NCBI GenBank assembly: GCA_030685235.1
Contig: MU839267.1
Location: 1-60,735 of the forward strand
From: Copromyces sp. CBS 386.78
Taxonomy: Eukaryota; Ascomycota; Sordariomycetes; Sordariales; Sordariaceae
Reading direction: 5' to 3'
DNA: 60,735 nt
The number at the start of each line of letters is the position of its first letter. The stretch's first letter is position 1. The position numbers and the translations under genes are program-made. A model generated the notes under the pieces. That model saw only the letters and a program-made list of their open reading frames with translations. It had not been told where the DNA came from and searched no databases. Shown in pieces: positions 13,331 through 24,960 of this stretch.

Positions 13331-14599
13331 ATTTATACTAAATATAAACTAAATATTAAGAATCTACCTTCTTATAAATTAAATATTAAAAAATATTTAT
13401 TAGTATCTATTTTCGAACCTTTTAAAATTATCTTTTTAATAAACTAAATAGGAACGGATTAATTCTTTAACGTTAATATATATACTTTTCTAATAATAAT
13501 ATTCGGTAATACAATAATATATCCCTTCCCTTCTTTAATAATTTACTTTATTATAATAGCAAAATATAATTTGCTTATACTCCGTAAGGCCGTTAATTAA
13601 CCTCCGTAGAAACTACAAAGGATTCGTCGGTTATAATTAGAAAGCTCCTTCGGAAACGAAATATTTTATAATATTATTATAGAACTAGCGTTTAAAAATA
13701 AATCCCTTTAAGCGGCTAAGAACCTTATACGTTATTAAATAAGTAGAAATCTCGTAAGAAAGGTCTAATTAATTTCTTTTAAGAATAAGCTTTAGGGTAT
13801 CGGTATAAGTAATGAAAATAGAGTAAATTTACGTATTTACAAAATCGTTAATATTTACCTCGTACTCCTTCCTATAGAAATTAAAAGGCTTTAGAAATTT
13901 GTAAAATAGATTATCGGTAATTATATTCTTATTTTTAAAAATATATTTAACTTCGAAGTCGAAAATTTTAATTTAAGTAATCTATTTTATTAATAAGGTA
14001 TTAAAGACGTTATTAGCAATATTATTAAATTAATATATAAGGACTATAGCATTTATTTTAATAATAAAGCAAATGTTAAATAAATATTTTTATAGACGTT
14101 TAAAAGTATAAAAGAGACTTCGAAGCTTCCTTTTAATAGTATTATATTATTTTTTAACTTCCGATTAAACCCCGCTTTCGAATTTATAAAAGTATCTTTT
14201 ATTATCGAGGCCGATCTATTCTAATATTATTCCCTATCCTTTAATCGAAACGTTAACTATAAAATAAATTATATTATACCTCGGTTTATTATAAATAAAG
14301 GTTACTAAAATCAGGGTGGTAATTACAAGGTATTAAAAATACTCTATTACGAATTATTTATTCTCGATTTAAATTTATTCGACTCCTTTTTTTATTAATA
14401 TATAAAAAGGGATTATAATAATACAGAAATTCTTAATTTAAATTTTATAATATCTAATAATTTTAATAAAAACTTTAATTTACTTAATTTCCTTGCCTTT
14501 TCTATTTAATCGGTATTCGTAGTAAATTTACTTATTAATTTTTATAACTTTATCTTTATTTAAAGATCTCCTATCGGGACTACAAAAGTATTTTACGAA

Positions 14600-15110
14600 T
14601 ATAGTTTCGTTTTAATACTAATTAGATTTAGTAATTATAATAATTCTTCTAATTAATTTGATATTAAATAAAATTTTATCAATATTAATCAAATATTTTA
14701 AAATATATTTCTTAATTCCCTTGATATTAATCTCTTCCTTATTATAATTTATTTAGGAGCCTATAATATAAATATTATTAAAGTAAGGTTAATAAATATT
14801 AGGAATTAAATTATAGAATATTTTAATTATTACCCTTATACATTAGGTAATAAAATTAGTACTTCCTTAAAATAAAATTATTATTTTAAAATAGTTAAAA
14901 GGTATAGAAAAAGTAATAATATCCTTACTAGTCTCCTCGAAAGGGATTTAATCATAATTAGAAAAGAAATTAAATAGAGAAATTATTTTACAACTTTTAA
15001 AACCTTTATTAAATTCTTTATAACCCGGGAGTAAATTTATATTTCTTAGGGTAACCTAATTAATCTTTTAAACATTATTAATTAAACATATACTTTTATC
15101 CTTCTTAGTA
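14600..15110 (-). pseudogene. R1a reverse transcriptase palm region (Ty3/Gypsy), RIP-broken
   Basis: On the minus strand near 14762-14789 the sequence reads PYFNNIYIIG, the RIP-altered form of the catalytic YxDD box (both Asp codons now Asn). Upstream in coding sense (about 14810-14960) is a 'PFGYLGM' stretch followed by a run resembling 'QCIRVMIGIFYGLIPDI', matching the order of RT motifs in a Gypsy subgroup with an FDDI-type box. The enzyme would copy element RNA into DNA. The equivalent in R1b is around 36957-36980. Confidence rests on motif order; I could not align it. Confidence 0.78.
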
Positions 15111-15399
15111 ACGAAAAATTAATTATTTTAATAAGTAGTATAACTTTCTTCGAAAATTCCTTTTTTTATCCTTTCCTTAAATAAATTACAAATTTAATTA
15201 TAGAGAAACTTAAAAATAGGAATAACCTTAATTTATTAAATTAAGTATAGGATAATACGGATTTACTATAGGGGAACTATATTAAAATTGAATTTTCTAT
15301 ACTCTATAAAATCCAAAATAAGAATATATTCCCTATTATAGAAAATATAAATAAATAATTCAATTTCGCTATCGTTCAAAGTACTTTAAACCGTTTTAA

Positions 15400-18300
15400 T
15401 TATAATTTAAAAATACTCTTCAATTAACTTTAACCTTTTAATTAATTCCGTAAATTAAAGAATAATATAATTATCCTACTCCGTACCGAAATTCTCTAGA
15501 GTATTAGCAATCCGCTCTTATAATTAGGCCTACTTATTTACTTTCTAATTAAAATTTCCTACCGGCTTTAACCTATTAAAATTTATATTATTAATTAAAT
15601 TAACTTTTTAATTAACCTTTTTATATATAATATTAATTTATATATAAAGAATTATTAATATTTGCCTCACTTTCCTTACGGATCTCCTTATAGCCTTCTT
15701 AAACTCCCTTACTAGCGCTTTTTTAATCCTCCTCTTTACCTACCGGAAAATAACTATTACCTTCAATTCTTCCAAATCTTTTTTAATATTAATCCTAAGA
15801 TCTCTTCCTCTACCTTATACCGAATATAATTAAATAATATTCTCCAAACCCGAACTAACCCTAGAACTAGCGTCTCCTTCTCTAATAATCTTCTAAACTT
15901 TTTATAACGCTTTATATTTTTCCTTCTTTTCAAATAATATTTCCACCAAATCTTCCACTACTTTATTTATAAATATAATAATTTTTTTATTATCTTCTTT
16001 AAATTCTATTTAATTCAATAGTTTTATCTTCACTGGAAAATTAATATCTATAACGCTATTTCTATTAAATTATATAGAAGTTATAAGTATTATTCGGGAA
16101 TTAAACCTACTAATCGGCTCTAATTAACTTTTAAGCTTCGAAATCTTTACTACTTTTATATATTTTAAAGGCAATAATTAAAATAGCGCTGATTATTATT
16201 CCGTTAATAGTAATAGAAATATAATTCTTCCTATTTTCGTTGTACTTTATATAAATATTAATATCTTAAAAGAAAAGTAAATTTAAAATAATTTTATGAT
16301 TAAATAAATAGTTCTCAATAATAAAGAAATAATTTTTTTTACCTTTATCGAATCAATAAATCTTTTTACAAATCTTATTAAAGAATCCCTTTTAACTATT
16401 ATTACTATTAATATTAATAATTTCAATACTAATACTCGTTAAACCAAAACGATTTACCAATCCCTTATAAATAATATTATATTCAATTCTTATATTAAAT
16501 AAGGCAGCAATCTTCTCTCCTCCTTTCGTTTTAATAGAGATTATTAGCGTAAGCAACGTAGAAAATCGGGTAACCTCGTTCCTTAAAATTAAAATAAATA
16601 TTTCAGCGTATTTAACGACGTTAGTAAAAATATTATAGAGTAATACCCTCTTAATTAATTTAATCTTAAACTTATTAATTTTTTATTATTTTAAAAGAAC
16701 GGTAACGAATATTAACTAATCGATTTAACTATAAATAATTTAAACGTTTTTCTTTATTAATTTAATAAAATTAGTTGAAGTATAATTATAAATAGATTTT
16801 TGCTTAATACTTATAGTATTAACTTAAATAGGTCCTTTAAATACGATAAGTCCTTTAAGGACGATAGGGATAAATTTGTTGGCCTTTAAGGTATTATTAC
16901 AGGTAGTACTACTATTATATTTAAATTTAGGCTTGGGCAGGTTATAATTATTATTATAAATAATATTAGCGAATAAATTTACCTAGTAGTAAATAATTAT
17001 AGTATTAACGGGGCTATACTTTATAATATCTTTAATAGTAACTAAAACTTTAGCGTTTATAAATTTCGTAGTTATAAGGTAGAATTCCTTTAAATCCGCA
17101 ATATCGTTATAAACCTTAGAATCGCTAAGCTAATTAAAAAAATAAACCTTTTTAACCTTTTTAATAATAAATTTAAAAGCGGGTTACTTTTCTTCTATAG
17201 TATTAACGTTACACTTAATTCTTTTCTTAATTATATTAACGGTTAAAATAAGGGGGATAAATAAAAATATAGGGGTATTATTAGAAGAATTACCTTCGGA
17301 AACCCGAACCTTCTTAATTTTTTTAAAAATAACGATTATTATAGATATTAGGGGTATTATACTAATTTCAACCTTATCTCCCGAATTAATTAACTTTATA
17401 ACCTTTAGAAATTTACTAAAGAACTCTTTATTTTTAATTAAAATGGTATATATAGAAGTAATTTACTTTCGAACTTCTAATATCGGACTATAAAAATAAT
17501 TATATTTCCTAATTTAAATAATATTAATTAAAATTAATATTTTCTTTTAACTTTCTTTTAATACTTTAGTAAAGGATATTAAATTTTAAAATATAGTTAA
17601 GCTTATTAGGATTTCTACCTTTATAATATTTAAATTCCCAATTTTTAAAGTTGGAATAAGCGGGATAATTCGGTTTTAAAATAATTAAAAACCTTAATAA
17701 CTTTCCGACCTTCTCTTATTTTTATATAGCGCAATATGATTCTGAATTTATATAATTTTCATAATTATAATTAGGGCTAAGGAAGATAATAAATAATATA
17801 CCCTTAAAAACCTAAACCTTCTAATAAAAATAATATCTATATATAAGGTTTATATCCTTCTTAGCGTACTTATATATAAAATAATCTCTTCTATGTTAAT
17901 AATAAACCCTCTAATATTTATTAGAAGGTTAGTAATTGCTGGATAATAAATATTAAATTCTACTTCGATTAAAATTACTAATAAATATAGCGTTAATTTA
18001 AATAGTATTAATTTAAATAGGAAGGTATTAAATTTAAGAGGGGTAATAAATAATAGGTTATTAAAGGGTAGGAAAGGGTATTTCGGAAAGGGGGCGTATA
18101 CTTTAGGAAATTTAAATTATTAATTTCCTAAAGCTTTCGGCAAATTTATTTATAGCTTTATTAGTAGCGGATTACTTCTTAATAAGTTCTTTCGTAATAA
18201 TTTAAATAATTTTTTTAACGATTAAAATATTATTATCTTCGGAAGAAATATTATTATTAAATTTAACAACCTTCTTAAAGGACTTACGTATTTTAATAAT

Positions 18301-18644
18301 AATTTCTTCTTTATTAGAATTTGAAGAGGCCGAGGATTTAAAGGTATTAATTTTATTAAACTATTTAATAATAAGGTTGTTAAATTTATTAGCGAAAATA
18401 GTTTAATTTATTTAGTAGATTTCTTCTTTAAATTTATATATAAAAGTAATAATTATATATTTAATATTATTATATAATTTCTTATAAAATTTCTTAACGG
18501 CCAGATCTTTAATATTATTATAATTAATGGAAAATTAACGGGCGAAAAGGGTAGAATAATTAAGGATAGCGTTAACAATCTTTATTTTATTATAAAGGAT
18601 ACGTTTGGTATAGAATTTCTTTAGAATAGTAAATACGCTATCGG
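15400..18644 (-). pseudogene. R1a probable protease/Gag region, broken and cut by R2a
   Basis: This lies upstream of RT in the coding sense, where Gypsy elements encode protease and Gag. I could not identify a zinc knuckle or an aspartic-protease DTG box after RIP. It is colinear with 38.1-41.58 kb in R1b. Protein-like readings on the minus strand (for example near 17200-17480) are low-complexity. The call is by position only. Confidence 0.4.
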
Positions 18645-18725
18645 TATCACGGTGCAAAGGTACAAGGTAGGTAAGAATATACGTAATTGCACGAAGGAGT
18701 AAGAGGAAAGGTTCAAGGGTACGAT

Positions 18726-18757
18726 CCCAGACTAGTCTTTATAGAGGCCAGTCTAGG
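18726..18757. other. LTR hairpin 1 of R2a
   Basis: CCCAGACTAG (18726-18735) faces CCAGTCTAGG (18748-18757), with only transition-type mismatches. In R2b's right LTR the same stem is perfect: CCTAGACTAG (53902-53911) with CTAGTCTAGG (53924-53933). Confidence 0.65.
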
Positions 18758-18824
18758 AGATTAGCTCTATAGCAATCTTATAAGTGTTAAAGAGCTAGCA
18801 CGACCTATGTAGCGATAGCGATAA

Positions 18825-18865
18825 TAAGGCTATTATAGCCTTCTACGAAAGCTATAATAGCCTTA
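18825..18865. other. LTR hairpin 2 of R2a, perfect 15-bp stem
   Basis: TAAGGCTATTATAGC (18825-18839) pairs with GCTATAATAGCCTTA (18851-18865) around an 11-nt loop. The stem is recognisable with transition mismatches in both R2b LTRs. It may be an RNA structure in the R/U5 part of the LTR. Confidence 0.7.
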
Positions 18866-18952
18866 TACTATACTTAGAGCTATAGCTTAATCCCTAGCTC
18901 CGATAACTGCCAACCGTATACTCTAAACTATTATAAAATTAACCTTATAATA

Positions 18953-19700
18953 CTACCCCAGACTAAAAGAAGCTATATAATTAACTAATAATATATAAAA
19001 TAATCGAAATACCTATTAATTGTTTAGTTTACCCTATAAAAGCCTCTATAACCGCTATTACTCTACGTAGCGACTTCCTCAATCCTCTATACTTTATATT
19101 TCCCGCTAATACCTATTAATCCGCTCTTACCTCCGTTAATAATAGTTAATCCGTTTCTAGCTACCGGTCTATTATTATTTTACGCTACTTTTTTATAGCG
19201 ATTTAATTTAGCAGCGTCGGCTCGTTTAAATAGTTTTTATAAAATTTCTATACTACTTCCGGGTATATTATAACGTTAGCCCGTTTCTATTAATTTAATA
19301 CGTATAGCGGTATTTATAGAACGTAGTACTCCTATCGTCTATTTTTTAAATTCTATTTATAATTATTTATATTATCGAAGTCCTATTTAATAGAATTTTT
19401 TCTATTATCCGTCCGCTTTATAATCCTCCTTTAGTTTGCTTTTACGTCCCTTTCGGTATATCCTTCCCAAAATTTCACCTTTTTAATATAAAATATAAAA
19501 TTATACTTTATATTAATTAGGAGTCGAAGAGTAATTGTATAGTTACTAGCCTTTAAGATTTCGAATAGCCTTTTTAAAGTAGAGTTAATTTAGCGTATAA
19601 TTTTCTAATTTCGAAGTTTTTTATATTTAATAAAATTTTATCTCCGATTTTATATTACGGGGCGTCCGATTTCCTTTCGTTAATATTATCTTTATATTGC
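18953..19700 (-). pseudogene. R2a 3' end of pol, possible chromodomain
   Basis: Between the integrase and the 3' LTR. Around 19435-19465 the minus strand reads 'KFWEGYTERD', which resembles the WxGY core of a chromodomain, as found at the C-terminus of chromovirus integrases. Flanking residues do not make a convincing complete domain after RIP, so this is tentative. Bases next to the LTR are a polypurine-tract candidate. Confidence 0.35.
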
Positions 19701-21130
19701 TTCTATACTTCTTTTATTTTAGTTATTACGTAGTCTAAAATTATCTTAAATTAGTTAACGATTTTAATAGCCTTAAAATATTTATTTTATTAGGTTTTTA
19801 ATATTTTTAGGGGGTACGGCGTAGCGGGCTCGATCCCTATCCGGGGATAGAATTTATAGTTAGTAAAAAACGGCGAAACTCCTATTATTTTTAAAATTAA
19901 ATTATTAGTAGTAAATTCTATTATTAATAATTAATTAATTTAATCGTCTTATATTTAATTAATAAATGTTTATAAGTATTTTTTTATTTCTATATTAATA
20001 TATTTCATTTACCCGTTTATAATTAAGTAAAAAGCGGAGGAGGGCGTAAAATTAATTTTTAACTTCGTTAATAATGCTTTTTAAAATTGCGAAATAAATT
20101 AAGAATTCCAATTAGATATAATAATATTAAGTAAATTATAAATATTATAGACCCGTTCTATAAAGCGGTCCGTTAATTCCTCTATAATTAACCCTATTAT
20201 AGGGATAAAATACTATATTTTTATTAATTTATTAATAATTACTATAATATATCGGAATACTTATTTATAGCGTTTATAAAGTATTAATAGTATAATATAA
20301 TTAATAGAAATATGCTTCTATAGAACGAAAAATATTAGTAATAATTTTAGAAACTTATATAGCGCGTATTATAATAGTTTTATTTTTATATATATTAAAT
20401 AAATTTTATAATAGGTCTTTATTATATTATATATCCCCGATTAAAAGAAAAATTAGAGGAGAAGGCTATAAGTCTTTTCCTTCCTTAGGTATTCCGTTCT
20501 TAGCGTATTGTAAATACGGCGGATTAATTAGTAGTAGACTTTAACGTTTCCGGAATTAAGGAGAATTGAACTATAATAATGAGAAAGTCTTTTCGCACCG
20601 CCATTAAAATCTATTCGCACCGCCGTTCAAAACTTTAATAAGGTATAACTTAAGCAAATAGTGACCTCCAAATATAAAAATAGTATTTTTGAGTTCCGTA
20701 AGACTTTCTCTATTATAAAACACTTACTAACTCTTCCACCCCCTTTCCTATTTACTATTTTAAAAGATATAAGATATTCCAAAGTAAATTTTTCTTTTCT
20801 TTAAACTATTAGTAGGTCTAAATGCTGCGGCAGTATCTAAGTGCCGATTTAGGCCCTATTAAATAGATTAGAAAATTACAAAAATTCCAAGCCTACTTTG
20901 AGGCTATAGACTCTTGTCTTGGTAGAGTGACTTTAAATTTTCATTTTGGACGGCGGTGCGAATAGACTTTGATAGCGGTGCGAAAAGACTTTCTCATAAT
21001 AATAGATCCGGCCTTATATAGTACAGTATTCCACGAACGAAAATTTTTTAAAATTCCTTTTAACCTCCTTTAATTATACTCTCCTCACTAGGTCTATTAA
21101 ATAGGCGAATACGTTTTAGAAAAGGGTTGA
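19700..21130 (-). pseudogene. R2a integrase region, RIP-broken and interrupted by B1
   Basis: Read on the minus strand across the B1 insertion (B1 and one target duplication removed), the order is 'GILYYKGRIY', a degraded zinc-binding region and 'YALYGFLKLL', then an 'HIS' stretch and 'IVIVDKLTKIRYFIP'-like residues. This corresponds to the Gypsy integrase sequence from the N-terminal 'YxGRIxVP' through the zinc finger to the core ('VDRFTKMAHFIP' type). B1 sits within the region for the 'GRIY' segment. The copy is non-functional because of many TAA/TAG codons and the insertion. R2b has the same region uninterrupted at about 47.6-48.6 kb. Confidence 0.72.
20581..20995. mobile_element. B1: 415-bp non-autonomous TIR DNA transposon, class 1 termini
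   Basis: Flanked by a perfect 8-bp duplication ATAATAAT (20573-20580 and 20996-21003). R2b has the empty site (gtaataat, 48443-48450). Left terminus: GAGAAA, then GTCTTTTCGCACCG at offset 7 and an ATCTATTCGCACCG-type copy at offset 29. The right terminus is the inverse with the same offsets. The interior is homologous to B3 along its whole length (shared blocks aaaactttaataa, aaactattagtaggt, ccaagcctactttgaggcta). CpA and TpG are preserved, in contrast to the host element. There is no coding capacity. Superfamily undecided: an 8-bp duplication fits hAT, and GAG termini also occur in Mutator-like elements. Confidence 0.92.
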
Positions 21131-21179
21131 TTTTTTATAGGTCTTTATTACTAAATTATTTACTAACGTTTCGTTTATA

Positions 21180-21860
21180 ATTTCTAAATTATAAAAGTAA
21201 ATTATTCCGAAAAAAATCTCCGAATCCCCTTTATTTTTTAAAATATAGGAATTATTAATGAAAATATCCTTCTTTAATAAAATTTTATTCCTTATTAGGA
21301 GGCGTTTATTACCCTTATATTTCGGGATATTTTTTAATTTATAGTTTAATATATTAGGGCGGACTTATAGCGAGCCTAATCGGTACCGGATAATTAAATT
21401 AAAGTAAGAGAGAAATTGTAATTACTTTATATATTATAATATTATTTATTTATTAATTATAAACGATTTTAATCCTTTATAATCTATTAAGATTTCGAAT
21501 AGCTATTATACTTCCTTTAATTCTAGTTTCTATTCTTCTAGCGCTTTAATAATAGTGAATAATTCTTTATTATAAATATTATAATTGTATTCTATTAACG
21601 AATATTATTAATTAAAGTAAATTACCGGCTATAATACCCCGTCTTCGTTGTATTAAGAGAAAATATTATTATAAACCTAATTTAAAATATTTATCTTTAC
21701 GACCGTTTATTTAAATTAATTATAAATATATAATATTAGTCCGCTAATAAAAATTCGTTTAAACGCGTTGAAAGAGCGTTAATATTAGTCTTCCTATTTT
21801 TAATCTTTAATAATTTTCTTTATTAGTTCGTATAATAATCCTATTAAAATAGAAAAGTAT
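21180..21860 (-). pseudogene. R2a RNase H region, RIP-broken
   Basis: Lies between RT and integrase on the minus strand, as in Ty3/Gypsy. Blocks at 21541-21640 (aaaattctttattataaatattataattgtattctattaacga type, read on minus) match the 'EYNxxxxDKELLAI' segment that Gypsy RNase H domains carry. R3 has the related block at 57350-57390. RIP prevents identification of the catalytic acidic residues. Confidence 0.6.
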
Positions 21861-22800
21861 TTAATAAATTGCCGATAGAAATTAGTAAATCCTAAGAAAC
21901 GTTGTAATACCTTTTTAATATTTGGAGCCTTTTACGAAATAATTGCTATTACTTTTTTTAAATCTATTTTAATACTTTTAGGGATAATAATAAGCCCTAA
22001 GTATTTAGTCCGTTTTATATAGAAATTATATTTATCGATATCAATTTATAGGCCCGTATCGATTATCTTCCGTAGGACTTCATTAATATACTTTACGTAG
22101 TTTTCTTTATTCTCCGAATAAATAAGGATATTATTAAAGTAAGCGGTGGCGTATATATCGAAAATATTATATAGGACGTTATTAATATAATTTTAAAATA
22201 TTTTTAATACCCTTTATAAATTAAACGGGTATATTAAGGATTCGAAAAGCCTAAAGTAAATAATAAATATAATAAACTATTCGTAGCCCTCCTTTACCCG
22301 TATTTTATTAAACGTATTAATAATATCGAATTTAGTAAAGATCTTCGCCTTATAAATAATATTAAAGGTTTCCTTAATTAATAGAATTAGATATTATATT
22401 TTTAAAGTAATATTATTAATATTACGGTAATTAATATAAATACGGATTCCTTTACCAGGCTTTTATATTAATAGGATAGGTAAAGCGGCGACGGATTGGG
22501 AAGGATAAATAAATTTCTTTTTAAGCTTTTTATTAATTTATTTTTTAATAATAGTAATTTCGATAAGTAATATTAATTTAAGTTTAACGTATAATAATTA
22601 CTCTTTTAGTTTAAATTTGATTTTATAATTATATAAACGGTATAGGGGCATTTTATTAGCTAATATAAAAAGAAAAGCGTCGATATATAGTTAATAATAA
22701 TTTATTAATATCCTTTTTATTTTTTCCTTAATTTTCTAAAGTTTATTTACTTTATCGAAGAACTTCTAAACGTCTTCTTCTATTACTTTTATTAAAAATA
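21860..22800 (-). pseudogene. R2a reverse transcriptase region, RIP-broken
   Basis: On the minus strand, 22114-22150 reads ATAYFNNILIYS, the G-to-A altered form of the Gypsy catalytic box AxYLDDILIYS. Downstream in coding sense, 21861-21900 reads as the conserved 'FLGFxNFYR' connection motif. Order and spacing are those of a Ty3/Gypsy RT. In R2b the catalytic box is near 49562-49590, in the same altered form. Confidence 0.85.
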
Positions 22801-24960
22801 TAACGGATAGTCTTTTTATAAAGTAGTATATCCTTAGTAAAATCTCTTATTAAAGTAATAAATTTAATAATTACGGCCGCCTCCTTTTTTATTTTAAATT
22901 TATATTTGCCGGCTATATTATTAATAAAGGAGTAGAAGGAATATAGAAGATTATTTTTATCTTTTTCCCTTCGCCCTTCGATAATATTTTCTACGACTTT
23001 GTACGTAAGATCTATTTCCCGAAATTTTAAAACGGTAATTAGTTTTTTTAATTAAATATAGTTAATAACGTATAGCTAGAATCGGTCCTTTTCGTAAATA
23101 AAATTAAAGGTAGCGGCATTAAATTCTTTAATATTAATAGGGTTTATATTATTTTCGATATACTTACTTATTTAAATATTAGTACGGCGCATACCTACTA
23201 ATATACGTCTTCTATTAAATTTAATATTGTTAGTCTTAATATAGATATTATATAAAATATATATCTATAACGGATTTACGGGTCTATATTATACCATACG
23301 AGTATAAGCAACTATATATGGGTATTATATCCTATAAATATATGCCTTATATTTTTGGTTGATTTTTATCGATTTTATTCGATTAAATATTCGTTGTTGA
23401 AATTCTTCTATATAATCCTATCCCTCGTAGAGGGTTGCCGAGGCACTGCCCAGGCAGGGGTGCCTGCAAGGCTTACCAGGGTGGCCTGCACGGCTGAACC
23501 AGGGCATAAGAATGCAGGTCTGAACCAAGGTCTTAGAAATGGAATCTAAGGGAGGAAAAAAGGTTTCACCTCCTCCCTCGGCCATTCCTTGACTTACGAA
23601 AACAAACAAACCGTTTTCGGAATCCCTGGGATCCGAGGAATTCAACGGAGAAAACCGTTCATTCATAGGATGGATGGTTGGCCCAGAAAGTCTATAAGAA
23701 GGGTGGTCCCCTTCGAGGAAAGAAAAGGTTTTCTATAACTCATCAGACACTTCTTGATATCTTTACCAATATAAAACCTATCTACCCATGCCAAATATCG
23801 TTTTACTCGTTTTGAACAGCTCTACGCAGCCGTATCAACCTTTTGAAGCTATTCACAACCCTCGTCGATCGATACCCTCCAACAAATATATAATTCGTAT
23901 AGTATATCCCGTTTAATTAATACGAAGACGGTAACAGTATTTGTAATACCCTATACCTTCGCGCTTACGCAGTATATAATAAGAATTTATAATAAAACTA
24001 TTAATAGTATTTTAACGGGAGAATTGGAAGTCCGCTCTTTAAATCCCTCGTTTTTAAATTAGGGAGCCCTAATAAATTAGTCTTTAATTTCCTTATATTA
24101 AGCCGCTTCTTTACGAAAATAACCTTTAAAAACGTAAGGAAGAGAAGAAGGGAGTTTAAAATTATTTTAGGAAGGCGTTTTTTTATAAGCGCAAATAATT
24201 ACAATAGAAATAGGGCTAGAGAGGGCTTAGGGTACTTCTATCTAATTATTAAAGAGCCCTATTAATAAATAGCGGTCCTTATAATTTAGGTAGCTAAAAT
24301 ATATATTACCTTTTTTATAATTAATATATAGTTTATAGAATTTTATTTAAAGGAATTTTAAAATAATTAGGTATTTGCTAGAAAAGTTATAAATTAAGAA
24401 GGTAATGACTTCTTTATAGTAATTTATTTATAACTTTCCTATTACTTTTTCGCTAATTGTATTTTTAATATTTCCGTTTACGAATACGAATTTTTTAAGA
24501 CGAAGAAGGCGGAAACGGGGAAGATTATACTTCGTAACGAAAGAACGGTTAATAAATGCAAACGTAGAGTATTGATTATTAATAAGGGAAATATAATAGT
24601 TTTTACGCATATCGGTAATTACGTATATAAATAAGAAGATTGAATTTGGAATAGTATTATTTAATAATTAGATTTATACTTCTTTTAAATCCGTTAAAGG
24701 ATTTTATTATTTCTATAATATAATTACCCGGCTCGGCCTCTACGTACGACTAAGCGTAGAGGCTAAATGTTTTCCGGTTTATTATAATATTTACCGCCTA
24801 TAGCCAGTTTAGTCGCGGGGGTTATAATTATATTAGCGGCTTTTGCCGAACGGACTTCTATAAGTTTTTACCCGGTATTACTATTATTACGTTTACTCTT
24901 ACCTTTCTTCTTTTTACCGGCCGATTTACCGTTAGTACGAAATTTATTACTTTAATTAAT
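22800..24960 (-). pseudogene. R2a protease/linker region, interrupted by a solo LTR
   Basis: Upstream of RT in coding sense and downstream of the Gag zinc knuckle, so by position it holds protease. I could not find the DTG active-site triad after RIP. A solo LTR is inserted at 23228. R2b is uninterrupted over 50.2-51.7 kb, and the short minus-strand open stretch 50211-50462 there is a chance survivor of this decayed pol. Confidence 0.5.
23228..23884. mobile_element. Solo LTR of an unrelated LTR retrotransposon, 657 bp
   Basis: Begins TGTTAG and ends CCAACA, a standard TG...CA inverted terminus. It is flanked by perfect 5-bp duplications AATAT (23223-23227 and 23885-23889), and R2b has a single AATAT at the empty site 50670-50674. 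The first 190 bp are AT-rich, and 23420-23884 has normal base composition with abundant CpA/TpG. Inside are GC-rich blocks (gccgaggcactgcccaggc, ccctgggatccgagg). No coding sequence belongs to it; the open stretches at 23355-23666 run through LTR sequence. It inserted into R2a and lost its interior by LTR-LTR recombination. Confidence 0.88.

Larger units (their letters stand above)
5774..18644 (-). mobile_element. R1a: left part of a giant Ty3/Gypsy LTR retrotransposon, RIP-degraded
   Basis: Starts with an LTR (5774-6340) and is colinear with R1b (27542-41584) apart from two later insertions in R1b. Coding sense is minus: a purine-rich tract abuts the inner side of the left LTR (read on minus), and reverse transcriptase and integrase motifs are readable on the minus strand. 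Order on the plus strand is 3' LTR, about 6 kb without a recognised domain, integrase end near 12.9 kb, reverse transcriptase near 14.8 kb, then probable protease/Gag towards 18644. R2a interrupts it at 18645, at the site equivalent to 41584/41585 in R1b. The left flank is AATAT (5769-5773). Every frame is broken by stops, so the copy is dead. Confidence 0.85.
18645..18952 (-). repeat. R2a left LTR (3' LTR in coding sense), 308 bp
   Basis: Starts tatcacggtg and ends cttataata, former TGTCAC...GTGACA. It equals 46514-46821 and 53821-54128 in length. The first interior bases (ctaccccagac) read on minus as a short purine-rich tract (ggggtag) next to the LTR. It is less RIP-mutated than the element body: gtgcaaagg, cacgaagg and the ccagactagtc region keep CpA/TpG. 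Confidence 0.88.

Noticed and set aside
20581..20995. Firm hAT assignment of the B family
   Set aside because: The 8-bp duplication fits hAT, but the terminus is not the usual CAGG/TAGG type, two of seven flanks miss NTNNNNAN, and no transposase was identified. Mutator-like or KDZ types remain possible.
23355..23666. Overlapping open frames on both strands of the GC-normal segment
   Set aside because: Both lie inside the solo LTR; low stop density comes from normal GC content.
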